DNA of 63,463 nt from an uncultured Faecalibaculum sp. (GTDB lineage: Bacteria > Bacillota_I > Bacilli_A > Erysipelotrichales > Erysipelotrichaceae). Made by a program: the position numbers and the translations under genes. The stretch covers positions 1 to 63,463 of the forward strand of contig NZ_CAJUPA010000009.1 in NCBI RefSeq assembly GCF_910588395.1, read 5' to 3'. Shown piece after piece: positions 53,257 through 61,077 of the stretch; the stretch's first letter is position 1, and each line of letters starts with the position of its first letter. The notes beneath the pieces are model-generated. The model saw only the letters and a list, made by a program, of their open reading frames with translations, made no database searches and was not told the DNA's origin.

Positions 53257-53283
53257 AAAGGCCGGGTGAGCAATCCGGCCTTT
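53257..53283. terminator. Bidirectional terminator
   Basis: 9-bp stem AAAGGCCGG/CCGGCCTTT with T and A runs, between the Ltp-like gene and nagB. Confidence 0.8.
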
Positions 53284-53327
53284 CTTGTGTTCCTGTTCTG
53301 TTTTCTGTTGTGCAGTGAGCTGCAGCC

Positions 53328-54044
53328 CTATCTGGAAAGCTTGCTGGCGGCTTCCTTGTCCAGGATCACCGTTACCTTCGGGTGTTTCCGGAGAATGGAT
53401 GCCGGGCATTCCTCTGTGATTTCGCCTTCGATCATGGCTTTGACTGCATCCGCCTTGCCGGCACCGTTGGCAATCAGCAGAATGCTGTCCGCATCCATGA
53501 CTGTGCCGATGCCCTGGCTGATGGCGTGCGTGGGCACCTTGGTAATGTCGTTGTCGAAGAAACGCTTGTTGGCTTCCCGGGTACTTTCTGTCAGTTCCAC
53601 GATGTGGGTGCGGGCATCAAAGGGTGTACCGGGTTCGTTGAAGCCGATGTGACCGTTGTTGCCGATGCCCAGCAGCTGGATGTCCACGCCCTTGACTTCG
53701 TCATCGTAGGCTTTGGCATCTTCGGCGGTGTCACCATAGGGAACATGGGTGTTGGCCGGATCGATGTCAATGCCGGAGAACAGGTTCTCGTTCATGAATG
53801 TCCAGTAGGACTGGGGATCGTTTCTGTCCAGACCGACATACTCATCCAGGTTGTAGCTCTTCACATCTTTGTAGCTGGTGCCGTTTTCCTTGTGGTCTTT
53901 GACCATTTCCTGATACAGGCCAACGGGGCTGGATCCTGTGGCCAGTCCGAGAACTGCGTCAGGCTTGGCATCCAGAACGTCTTTCATGACTTTGAACGCA
54001 GCTTTTGACAGATCCTCGTAGGTATCGCAAATCAGAACTTCCAT
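53328..54044 (-). CDS. nagB: Glucosamine-6-phosphate deaminase
   Basis: Converts glucosamine-6-phosphate to fructose-6-phosphate and ammonia. The 238-residue protein has LGLATGSSPVGLY, the catalytic NLDEYVGLD, GIGNNGHIGFNEPG with the general-base His, and THAISQGIGTVMDA. Short Gram-positive form. AGGAGGATTC precedes the start, and a -10 TATAAT lies at 54074-54079. Confidence 0.95.
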   Translation of the reverse strand: MEVLICDTYEDLSKAAFKVMKDVLDAKPDAVLGLATGSSPVGLYQEMVKDHKENGTSYKDVKSYNLDEYVGLDRNDPQSYWTFMNENLFSGIDIDPANTHVPYGDTAEDAKAYDDEVKGVDIQLLGIGNNGHIGFNEPGTPFDARTHIVELTESTREANKRFFDNDITKVPTHAISQGIGTVMDADSILLIANGAGKADAVKAMIEGEITEECPASILRKHPKVTVILDKEAASKLSR

Positions 54045-54073
54045 AATTTTGAATCCTCCTGTAAAGCAGACAA

Positions 54074-54079
54074 ATTATA
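54074..54079 (-). promoter_or_regulatory. nagB -10 box
   Basis: Perfect TATAAT (read leftward), 30 bases before the start; no good -35 at 16-18 bases, so an activator or extended promoter is possible. Confidence 0.45.
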
Positions 54080-54163
54080 ACATTATTACTTTTAGCAAGA
54101 TACATAAAAAGCATGCCGCCCGCTGTGCACTGCAGGCAACTGATGCAGAAGAAACAGCAGAGA

Positions 54164-54646
54164 CTACTTTGTCAGCGCGTCGGGGTTTTCCACGGCAGAT
54201 CCGGGAACCCGCTGAATGAACAGATCGGCGCCGGCTTCCTTCATCTGCCGGAAGAGATCCTTGTCCATGTCATCCAGCGCCACCGTCGTGGCGACCTGGT
54301 GCTTGCCTTCGGACATGTGCATGTTGCCCACATTGATCCGCTTCACTGCATCGGTTTTCTCCATGAGCCGTTTTGCATCCAGAGGATCGGCGACAATGAT
54401 GAAGACCCGGGCACCGGGGTCGAGCTGTTCCAGCGTCCCGTTGATGTCAGCCACCGGGATGTATTTTGTTGTCACCCCTGCCGGGGCAGCCATGTTCATC
54501 AGCTCCTGGCGGAATGTGTCGGCAGCAGCTTCGTCGTTGGCCACGATCAGAACGCTGGCGCCCAGTTCCTTTGCCCACTGGGTGGCAACCTGGCCATGGA
54601 TCAGTCGATTGTCAATCCTTGTCAGCAGAATCTCAGGTGATGTCAT
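54164..54646 (-). CDS. Orphan mannose-class PTS IIB protein
   Basis: A 160-residue cytoplasmic IIB of the mannose/sorbose/N-acetylgalactosamine class. The phosphorylated His is in LTRIDNRLIHGQVATQW, followed by IVANDEAAAD and the usual core. No IIA, IIC or IID gene is near, so it must work with distant partners or act as a phosphorylation-dependent regulator. It is divergent from the AraC-type gene and 119 bases from nagB, a context that suggests amino sugars. Confidence 0.88.
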   Translation of the reverse strand: MTSPEILLTRIDNRLIHGQVATQWAKELGASVLIVANDEAAADTFRQELMNMAAPAGVTTKYIPVADINGTLEQLDPGARVFIIVADPLDAKRLMEKTDAVKRINVGNMHMSEGKHQVATTVALDDMDKDLFRQMKEAGADLFIQRVPGSAVENPDALTK

Positions 54647-54728
54647 TTGTTTATCCTCCTTGCCTCAAAATATTGTGCATGATCAGCTTCATCATACAAC
54701 TTTGCGGGCAGGTTTTCCCCTTTTCCTC

Positions 54729-54757
54729 TTTACACTAATTAAACAGAAGTTTATACT
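54729..54757 (+). promoter_or_regulatory. Promoter of the AraC-type gene
   Basis: -35 TTTACA (54729-54734), exact 17-base spacer, -10 TATACT (54752-54757), 28 bases before the start codon. Confidence 0.75.
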
Positions 54758-54785
54758 TTTCAACATAGGCACGAAGGAGAATTTA

Positions 54786-55934
54786 ATGCTCAACAGAACA
54801 ACAAGTTACCCCTTTCAGGCATACGGCGATGTCCTGTACCAGATGCCTCCGGGCGGCGGGCAGATGGCCGAAAGCACCCACAGCATTCACAACAAAGATT
54901 TTGACATCTCCTGCATCAGCACGGAACCGGTGTATCTGGAATGTCAGGAAGGCATTGCGCTGCTGGCGGTTTCCGTGGACGGGATTTCCTTTGAGGAATT
55001 CGTCATGGCCCGGACCGTGAAGCTGAAAGCCGGTGTGCATTTCAACGTGATTTCCATTTCCGGCAAGGCGAAAATCCGCATCCGCTGCGTCCCGGAAACG
55101 ATGGGCACACATCCCATGGAAACCACGGTGAGCTACGATCCCATCATTTCCCGGCTGAATCTCAAGGAGATCCTGTCCAGCTATTATCAGGTGCGGAAAG
55201 GGTCCTATCAGTCCGGGCGGGAGAAGAACAGCTTCTACGAACTGATTTATGTGGATCACGGGGAAATGGATGTCACCGTGGACGACGAAACCCATCATAT
55301 GCAGAAATACGATCTGATGCTCTATCATCCGGGCCAGCGTCACAGTCTGGAAACGGCAGAAGACAGTTCCTGTTCCTATATGTCCATTGCCTTCACCATG
55401 GATACCGGCATTGAAGGGAATCTGAAAAACCGCGTGTTCCACACCCGGAAGGACATGTACCAGACCATCAGCAAGTTCATGAAAGCCATTCAGGAAAACA
55501 CGCCCCTGAACATGGAGCTGGCCATGCTGCATCTGAAGGAAATCCTGATCCTGCTGTATCAGTTTGACGGGGACAAGAAACCCGCCGGTCAGGAAACCAC
55601 GCTCCAGAGCCATTACGACGATACGATGCTCAACGAGATCCTCGTGTTCATCCACAACAACGTCTACGCCAGCTACACCGTGGAGGATCTGTGTCAGAAA
55701 TTCTCCATTTCCCGCTCCAGTCTGCAGGCTCTGTTCCGGGCAAACCTGGGCATGACCCCGAAGCAGTACATTTCGGAGCTGAAGCTCAATGAAGCCAAGA
55801 AGCTGATTGCGCAGCATGAACACACTATTTCCCAGGTCAGCGATCTGCTGGGATTCACCAGCATTCATTATTTCTCCCGGCGCTTCAAGTCGTATTTCGG
55901 CATTGCGCCCAGTGAATACGCCAGAGAGCACTGA
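54786..55934 (+). CDS. AraC-family transcriptional regulator
   Basis: A 382-residue regulator; the ATG follows GAAGGAGAATTTA, and the much longer open frame upstream is a shadow of the IIB gene. Residues 1-130 are a domain I do not recognise. Residues 140-230 form a cupin-like sensor (VDHGEMDVTVDDETHHMQKY then HPGQRHS). The last 100 residues are two AraC helix-turn-helix motifs (TVEDLCQKFSISRSSLQALF and SQVSDLLGFTSIHYFSRRFK). Members of this size usually activate sugar or amino-sugar genes. It is divergent from the orphan IIB, its likely target. Confidence 0.88.
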   Translation: MLNRTTSYPFQAYGDVLYQMPPGGGQMAESTHSIHNKDFDISCISTEPVYLECQEGIALLAVSVDGISFEEFVMARTVKLKAGVHFNVISISGKAKIRIRCVPETMGTHPMETTVSYDPIISRLNLKEILSSYYQVRKGSYQSGREKNSFYELIYVDHGEMDVTVDDETHHMQKYDLMLYHPGQRHSLETAEDSSCSYMSIAFTMDTGIEGNLKNRVFHTRKDMYQTISKFMKAIQENTPLNMELAMLHLKEILILLYQFDGDKKPAGQETTLQSHYDDTMLNEILVFIHNNVYASYTVEDLCQKFSISRSSLQALFRANLGMTPKQYISELKLNEAKKLIAQHEHTISQVSDLLGFTSIHYFSRRFKSYFGIAPSEYAREH

Positions 55935-55965
55935 GCTTCTCCGGTTTCGCTGATTCAGGACGCAG

Positions 55966-56005
55966 AAAGGCTGCAGCCATGCCCATGCGGGTGGCTGCAG
56001 CCTTT
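55966..56005. terminator. Bidirectional terminator
   Basis: 14-bp stem AAAGGCTGCAGCCA/TGGCTGCAGCCTTT with T on both ends, between the AraC-type and HAD genes. Confidence 0.85.
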
Positions 56006-56026
56006 TGTCTTTGTATTGGATTTGTT

Positions 56027-56884
56027 TTACAGATCTGCGGGCTCAAACAGTCCCAGGTGCTCAAAGGCTTTGTACAGTCCGTCATCGTTCACATCCGCGG
56101 TGACATAGTCCGCTGCTTCTTTGATCTCCGGTCCGCCGTTGCCCATGGCCACACTGAAGCCGCAGAGTTCGAACATGGACAGATCGATTTTTGCATCCCC
56201 GAAGGCAATCGTATCCGCCTGATCTGCCTGCAGATGCCGCAGGAGCGCCTGAATCGCAGACTTTTTCGTGATGCCTGCCGGCCCAAGGTCCCCGAAGAGG
56301 GCATGTTCTCCCTTCCCGCCCCAGGTATTGGCTTCCAGATCCGGAAAAGCCCGGGCTGAATCCAGATGATCCTGATAGTCAGAAAGGACAAAACTGATCT
56401 TGTTCACATCATCCCGGTCCATCTCTTCATAAGGTACATGGATCATCTGAGCGAGGAACTGCGTGGATACATCCGCGGCTGCAGACTGATCCGCTCCCTT
56501 GCCCAGCGCATACCGGATCATGACTTCCTCTCCCTGTTCCAGAAACCGGTCATTGCAGAAAATGCCGGCATTGCTCTCCAGATAGAAGCCCAGATTTCTC
56601 TCTCTGCACCAGTCTGCAATGGACCGGGTCTGTTCCCTGCTCAGACTCTGATGCAGAATGACTTCTCCGTCATCTTCCACATAACAGCCATTGCCGCCGA
56701 TCATGCCATCCAGCCTGGGCAGGTTCCGTTTCAGGATCTCCGCTTTGGAACAGCCGGTGCAGATATAGACTTTGTGTCCCGCCTGACGGGCTTTGTTCAC
56801 CGCTTCTCTGGCACTGTCGGGACAGCGGGCTTCGTAGTCGATCAGTGTGCCATCCACATCCAGGAATACAGTTTTTCGCTTCAT
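56027..56884 (-). CDS. Cof-type HAD hydrolase
   Basis: A 285-residue HAD phosphatase. Motif I FLDVDGTLIDYEAR, motif II ICTGCSKAE, motif III lysine in ITKKSAI, motif IV IAFGDAKIDLSMFE. Distinct from the HAD gene at 10030. It lies 143 bases after the GH1 gene, past a hairpin, so it may be read through at low level from the cellobiose operon. Substrate unknown, perhaps a sugar phosphate. Confidence 0.88.
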   Translation of the reverse strand: MKRKTVFLDVDGTLIDYEARCPDSAREAVNKARQAGHKVYICTGCSKAEILKRNLPRLDGMIGGNGCYVEDDGEVILHQSLSREQTRSIADWCRERNLGFYLESNAGIFCNDRFLEQGEEVMIRYALGKGADQSAAADVSTQFLAQMIHVPYEEMDRDDVNKISFVLSDYQDHLDSARAFPDLEANTWGGKGEHALFGDLGPAGITKKSAIQALLRHLQADQADTIAFGDAKIDLSMFELCGFSVAMGNGGPEIKEAADYVTADVNDDGLYKAFEHLGLFEPADL

Positions 56885-56939
56885 CGAATGGTCTCCTTTC
56901 TTCTCCGTTTTCCGGCCAGCCTACCGGATGCACCAGAAA

Positions 56940-56978
56940 GACGGCAGCAAAGATGACATCTTTCTCCCTGCTGCCGTC
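56940..56978 (-). terminator. Hairpin after the GH1 gene
   Basis: Read leftward: 9-bp stem GACGGCAGC/GCTGCCGTC with a 21-base loop, followed by TTTC; a modest terminator at the end of the PTS operon. Confidence 0.55.
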
Positions 56979-57027
56979 AGTTGTGTTTGATATGCCGCGG
57001 AAGCCCCGGCTGCCGCAGCAGCCTGAA

Positions 57028-58449
57028 TCAGTCAGCCAGATCCTCGCCGTTGGACTCGATGACTTTCTTGTACCACCGGCCGGAATCCTTGATCTGCCGC
57101 TTCATGGTGCCCAGATCAAAATCTTCCCGGTCCACATAAATGAAGCCATAGCGCTTTCTCATGCCTTCATGGGTGGAGATCAGGTCAATGGCACTCCAGG
57201 GGTTGTAGCCCAGCATCTCGGCGCCGTCCGTGATCGCTTCATGGATCTGCTCAATGTGCCGGCGCAGATATTCGATGCGGTAGGGATCGTGGATCTTCCC
57301 GTCTTCGCCCACTTTGTCGTAGGCACCCAGTCCGTTCTCGGTCACGAGCATGGGCAGGTCGTAGCGGGAATCCATTTCCCGGATCGTGGCACGGAAGCCC
57401 ACCGGATCGATCTCCCAGCCGAATTCCGTCTGCTGCAGGTTCGGGTTCCGGTACGCTTTGTACAGACCGGCCACGCCGCCGCCATTCTGCTGATCGCCGC
57501 CAAAGGGACTCTCTTCCACAGTGCCGTCGTCCGCTTCCACGGTGCCTGTGTTGTAGTAGTTGAAGCCGATGAAATCAGGGTGACCGTTCTTCAGCGCTTC
57601 CTCATCCCCAGGCGCAAAAGTTGGACAGGCATCGTTCTGTTTCAGCCAGGACCAGACAATGGAGTTGTAGCGGCCGTATACCGCAGCATCCAGATACAGC
57701 CAGTTGCGCACGGCGTTGAAGTTCTGTGCCGCAATGACATCCTCCGGCTTGCATGTGGCAGGGTATACCAGGGAAATGTTGGGGGCCGGTCCGATCTTGG
57801 CGCCGGGCAGCATTTCGTGACAGAGAACCATGGCCTTGCTCTGCGCCACGAGCATGTGGTGGTTCTGCTGGTAGATCTCCTTCAGAACGTTTTCGGTGCC
57901 TTCCGGAATCGTCAGTGTACCGATCACCGGTCCCACCAGCGTCAGCATGTTCTGTTCGTTGATCGTCAGCCAGTACTTCACCCGGTCTCCGAAGTTTTCA
58001 AACAGCACCATGGCGTAGTTCACGAACCATTCCACAGACTCGGGGTTGCTCCAGGATCCCCGGGCATCCAGAGCTGCCGGCATGTCAAAGTGGAACATGG
58101 TCACAATGGGCTCAATGCCGTATTTCAGGCACTCGTTGATGACATTGTTGTAGAACTCGATGCCCTTCGGGTTGATTTCGCCCGTTCCCTCAGGCAGGAT
58201 GCGGGTCCAGGCAATGGAGAACCGGTAGGACTTGAAGCCCATTTCCGCCATCAGGGCGATGTCTTCCTTGTAGTGGTGATAGTGGTCGGCGCAGACAGTC
58301 AGATCAGAGGTGCCCTCCGGCACTTCCTTCACATCCTGACAGGACGGGCCCTTGCCGTCTGCCAGATTGGCACCCTCCACCTGATAGGCGGATGTGGATG
58401 CTCCCCAGAAGAAATTTTCGGGAAACGGGGCGAGTTTGCGTTCTTTCAT
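57028..58449 (-). CDS. 6-phospho-beta-glucosidase, GH1
   Basis: Splits phosphorylated cellobiose or aryl-beta-glucosides taken up by the PTS. The 473-residue protein begins MKERKLAPFPENFFWGASTSAYQ, behind AAAGGAGG; 18 codons upstream in frame are unsupported. GH1 acid/base Glu in YWLTINEQNM, nucleophile Glu in LVTENGLGAYD, and the phosphate-binding YVDREDF region near the end are visible. Last gene of the PTS string. Confidence 0.93.
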   Translation of the reverse strand: MKERKLAPFPENFFWGASTSAYQVEGANLADGKGPSCQDVKEVPEGTSDLTVCADHYHHYKEDIALMAEMGFKSYRFSIAWTRILPEGTGEINPKGIEFYNNVINECLKYGIEPIVTMFHFDMPAALDARGSWSNPESVEWFVNYAMVLFENFGDRVKYWLTINEQNMLTLVGPVIGTLTIPEGTENVLKEIYQQNHHMLVAQSKAMVLCHEMLPGAKIGPAPNISLVYPATCKPEDVIAAQNFNAVRNWLYLDAAVYGRYNSIVWSWLKQNDACPTFAPGDEEALKNGHPDFIGFNYYNTGTVEADDGTVEESPFGGDQQNGGGVAGLYKAYRNPNLQQTEFGWEIDPVGFRATIREMDSRYDLPMLVTENGLGAYDKVGEDGKIHDPYRIEYLRRHIEQIHEAITDGAEMLGYNPWSAIDLISTHEGMRKRYGFIYVDREDFDLGTMKRQIKDSGRWYKKVIESNGEDLAD

Positions 58450-58482
58450 GCTGTTTTTCCTCCTTTGATTCCAAAAAGAAAA

Positions 58483-58534
58483 GCGGCAGGTTTTCTCAGG
58501 CATTCAGCCTGGCGAATGCCTGCCGCATGGTCAG
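58483..58534 (-). terminator. Intergenic hairpin between PTS IIC and GH1
   Basis: Read leftward: outer stem GCGGCAGG/CCTGCCGC enclosing CAGGCATTC/GAATGCCTG, followed by TTTTCTTTTT. Looks like a real but internal terminator, so readthrough or RNA processing would set GH1 levels. Confidence 0.65.
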
Positions 58535-58547
58535 TTCGCGAAGACGG

Positions 58548-59903
58548 TTACTGTCCTTCCGCTTCCGCCATTTCCTTTTCCTGCTGAACAAGCTTCTTGT
58601 CATAGGCTTTCAGGAATGGCCAGTAAATCAGGAAGGCAAGAACCACCGTGATCAGGGCCAGAAGGCCGCCCATCAGGTTGGCAGTACCGATGAAGCCGCC
58701 CAGCAGAGCCGGTGTCGGCCAGGAAACGTTGGCAATGATCGGCGGGAACAGGCCGGAGCTGATGGCAAAGTATGCCACAACCGATGCCAGCGACGGAGCC
58801 AGAATGAAGGGGATGATCAGGTTCGGGTTATAGATGATGGGTACGCCGAATACCAGCGGTTCGTTGATGTTGAAGATCGCCGGACCAATGGAAGCCTTGC
58901 CCAGAACAGACAGCTGCTCGGATTTCGCACAGAAGCACATCCAGATACACATGCCCAGTGTCGCACCGGAACCGCCGCAGACTACATACATGTTCTGGAA
59001 TTCACCGGCAAATGTGGTGTACTCGCCGGCAGCGCCCTGCATGATCTTCATGTTGGTATCCAGGTTGGCCAGTGTGAATGTCTGATAGAAGGCAGACAGG
59101 ATGTTGGCACCGTGAATGCCCACGGACCACAGAGCGGAAATCAGGAAGTTGATGATGAATACGCCGTACCAGCTGTCCGCGATGTTGGCAACAAAGCCGA
59201 AGGGGATGGATACGATGGAGAACAGGTCATAACCCAGGGCAATCAGAATGCCATTCAGGATCAGAACCACGAAGGCGATGACAAAGCAGGGGATCAGGGC
59301 TGTGAAGGAACGGGATACACCTGTGGGCACAACGTCCGGCAGCTTGATCGTCCAGTTGCGTCTGACGCATTCCTTGTACAGGACAACTGCCAGCGTGGCC
59401 ATCAGAATGCCGACAAAGATACCGGAGGAACCCAGACGGCTGGCGAAATCGCCGTAGAGCACACCGTTGATGTAGTTTTCGCCTTCCTTGAGGGTGAAGA
59501 CACCACCATCGGCGATGGTCAGTTCCGCCATGGTCATCAGGAATGCCATCATGCCCAGCAGCGCGCCGTTGAGGGGTGTCAGGTTCAGCTTGTATTCCTG
59601 CGCCTTGATCTGTGTCAGTTCAAAGCCCATGACAATGTTGAAGTACAGAGCCAGCACGCCCATGGTGAACCGGTTGGCCAGCATGTACAGCGCGTTGATC
59701 TTGTCGAAGGATGCCGCCCAGATGCCCTCCAGGAAGGGGAACGCCTGGGGCAGGATTCCCAGAATCAGGAATGCGGATCCGACGATGGTGAAGGGAATGG
59801 TTGCCATACCGGCTGCCATGATGGCTCTGACGAACTGTTTCTGTGACAGAACGCCCATCGGGCCCATCAGATATTTGTCAAGAAAATCAAAGACCTTGCT
59901 CAT
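58548..59903 (-). CDS. PTS cellobiose/lactose-type IIC permease
   Basis: A 451-residue integral membrane sugar channel of the lactose/cellobiose PTS class, about ten helices. Family motifs: GIHGANILSAFYQ, GGSGATLGMC, IFNINEPLVFGVPIIYNP. Accepts phosphoryl groups from the IIB at 63096. Starts after AGAGAGTAATT; a 209-base gap separates it from the 4-TM gene. Confidence 0.93.
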   Translation of the reverse strand: MSKVFDFLDKYLMGPMGVLSQKQFVRAIMAAGMATIPFTIVGSAFLILGILPQAFPFLEGIWAASFDKINALYMLANRFTMGVLALYFNIVMGFELTQIKAQEYKLNLTPLNGALLGMMAFLMTMAELTIADGGVFTLKEGENYINGVLYGDFASRLGSSGIFVGILMATLAVVLYKECVRRNWTIKLPDVVPTGVSRSFTALIPCFVIAFVVLILNGILIALGYDLFSIVSIPFGFVANIADSWYGVFIINFLISALWSVGIHGANILSAFYQTFTLANLDTNMKIMQGAAGEYTTFAGEFQNMYVVCGGSGATLGMCIWMCFCAKSEQLSVLGKASIGPAIFNINEPLVFGVPIIYNPNLIIPFILAPSLASVVAYFAISSGLFPPIIANVSWPTPALLGGFIGTANLMGGLLALITVVLAFLIYWPFLKAYDKKLVQQEKEMAEAEGQ

Positions 59904-60112
59904 AATTACTCTCTACTCTTGTTTTCCTAATTTGGCAGAATATATGCTTTGGCGGCAAATGAAACCGGATTTCCAGTCCGGAAAGAGTCCGGAATTCTTC
60001 AGTGAAGGCAAATGTATGCCCCTTTGCCGTCATGGGTGCATAATGTTGATTGAACAGCTGTGCCGATCATTGTCAGTGGCAGGCGCAGACTGTTGCTCCG
60101 GCTGCAGGTCTT

Positions 60113-60640
60113 TCAGATCTGCAGCCTGTATTTTTCTTCAAAGAAGCGGATCCTGGCCAGCTGCTTGTCCCGGCCTGCCTGAATGCGGTCCAGCCGTCTC
60201 AGGCACAGGATGCAAAGGACTGCCCCGAAAGCCAGAATGACACTCGCGATGATTTTCGCTGCCAGCACATCCGCGAAAAACGGAAACACGCTGGCCATAG
60301 GCGCTGCCCACACCAGGAAGCAGAATCCGCAGTTGATCACCAGCTGCAGCACATTGTACCGTCGGGTCCAGCGGACAGCAGGTTCGGTATGTCCGTACAT
60401 CTTTCCCATTTCCCACATGGGACCAATGGAAAGCACCAGCATGATCCCGGCTGCGATGCCGGTGAACGCGGGCCAGCAAAGATACGCCAGAAAGAAATTG
60501 GCGAAGACCATCACTGCCAGAATGTAGCGCACCATGAGAAACCTGTTGAAATACATGGTTTTCAGGCTGGAGATTTTCTTGTTTGTATCCAGCTGTGCTT
60601 TGGACAGCCTGTTCTTTGACTTGTTCTTCTGTCGGGACAT
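60113..60640 (-). CDS. Four-helix membrane protein in the PTS operon
   Basis: A 175-residue membrane protein with a very basic N-terminus (MSRQKNKSKNRLSKAQ), four predicted helices (about 38-55, 58-75, 95-115, 122-145) and a charged C-terminus. I do not know a function. Small membrane proteins of this kind occur between IIA and IIC genes of cellobiose-type clusters in Firmicutes and are sometimes mis-named as IIA subunits; it has no IIA motif. Confidence 0.65.
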   Translation of the reverse strand: MSRQKNKSKNRLSKAQLDTNKKISSLKTMYFNRFLMVRYILAVMVFANFFLAYLCWPAFTGIAAGIMLVLSIGPMWEMGKMYGHTEPAVRWTRRYNVLQLVINCGFCFLVWAAPMASVFPFFADVLAAKIIASVILAFGAVLCILCLRRLDRIQAGRDKQLARIRFFEEKYRLQI

Positions 60641-60683
60641 TTCCTGGTTCCTTTCCTGCCTGGGGCTTGTGGAGAACTGCTTC

Positions 60684-61034
60684 TCAGTCTTCCAGCGGCA
60701 GCACGCCGCTCTTTTCCAGACCCTTGTAAAGCACCTTCATTTCCTCGGCAACTTCCTTCAGAGTCATGGTCGTCATCAGATGATCCTGTGCGTGGACCAT
60801 GATGATCTGGATTTCAATTTCCGTTCCGTTGGCGAACGCATGCAGCAGATCGGTCTGGGATTTGTGTGCCTGGACCAGCTGTTCGTCCGCTTCATTCAGT
60901 TTTTCATCCGCAAGCTGGAACTCACCTTTTCTCATCGCCTCCATGGCTTCGTGCACCAGGGCACGTGCCATGCCTGAATAGGAGATGATGGTGAAAGCCA
61001 CCAGCTGCGATTCCTGTACATCCATTTTCGGCAT
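60684..61034 (-). CDS. PTS lactose/cellobiose-type IIA protein
   Basis: A 116-residue helical trimeric phosphocarrier. The ATG giving MPKMDVQESQ follows AAGGAAGAG; the longer frame overlaps the regulator end and lacks a site. ISYSGMARALVHEAMEAM leads to the phosphorylated His in IIMVHAQDHLMT. Passes phosphate from HPr to the IIB. Confidence 0.92.
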   Translation of the reverse strand: MPKMDVQESQLVAFTIISYSGMARALVHEAMEAMRKGEFQLADEKLNEADEQLVQAHKSQTDLLHAFANGTEIEIQIIMVHAQDHLMTTMTLKEVAEEMKVLYKGLEKSGVLPLED

Positions 61035-61077
61035 AGAGTCTCTTCCTTGTTCAGTTTCCCTTTCTGAATCGCATAGG

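Noticed and set aside
54216..54785. 190-codon N-terminal extension of the AraC-type regulator
   Set aside because: This part is the complement of the PTS IIB gene; a strong promoter and ribosome site lie just before the ATG at 54786.
60094..60130. Inverted repeat at the end of the 4-TM gene considered as an operon terminator
   Set aside because: On the minus strand no T run follows the stem, so it should not stop the operon transcript; on the plus strand there is no gene for it to serve.
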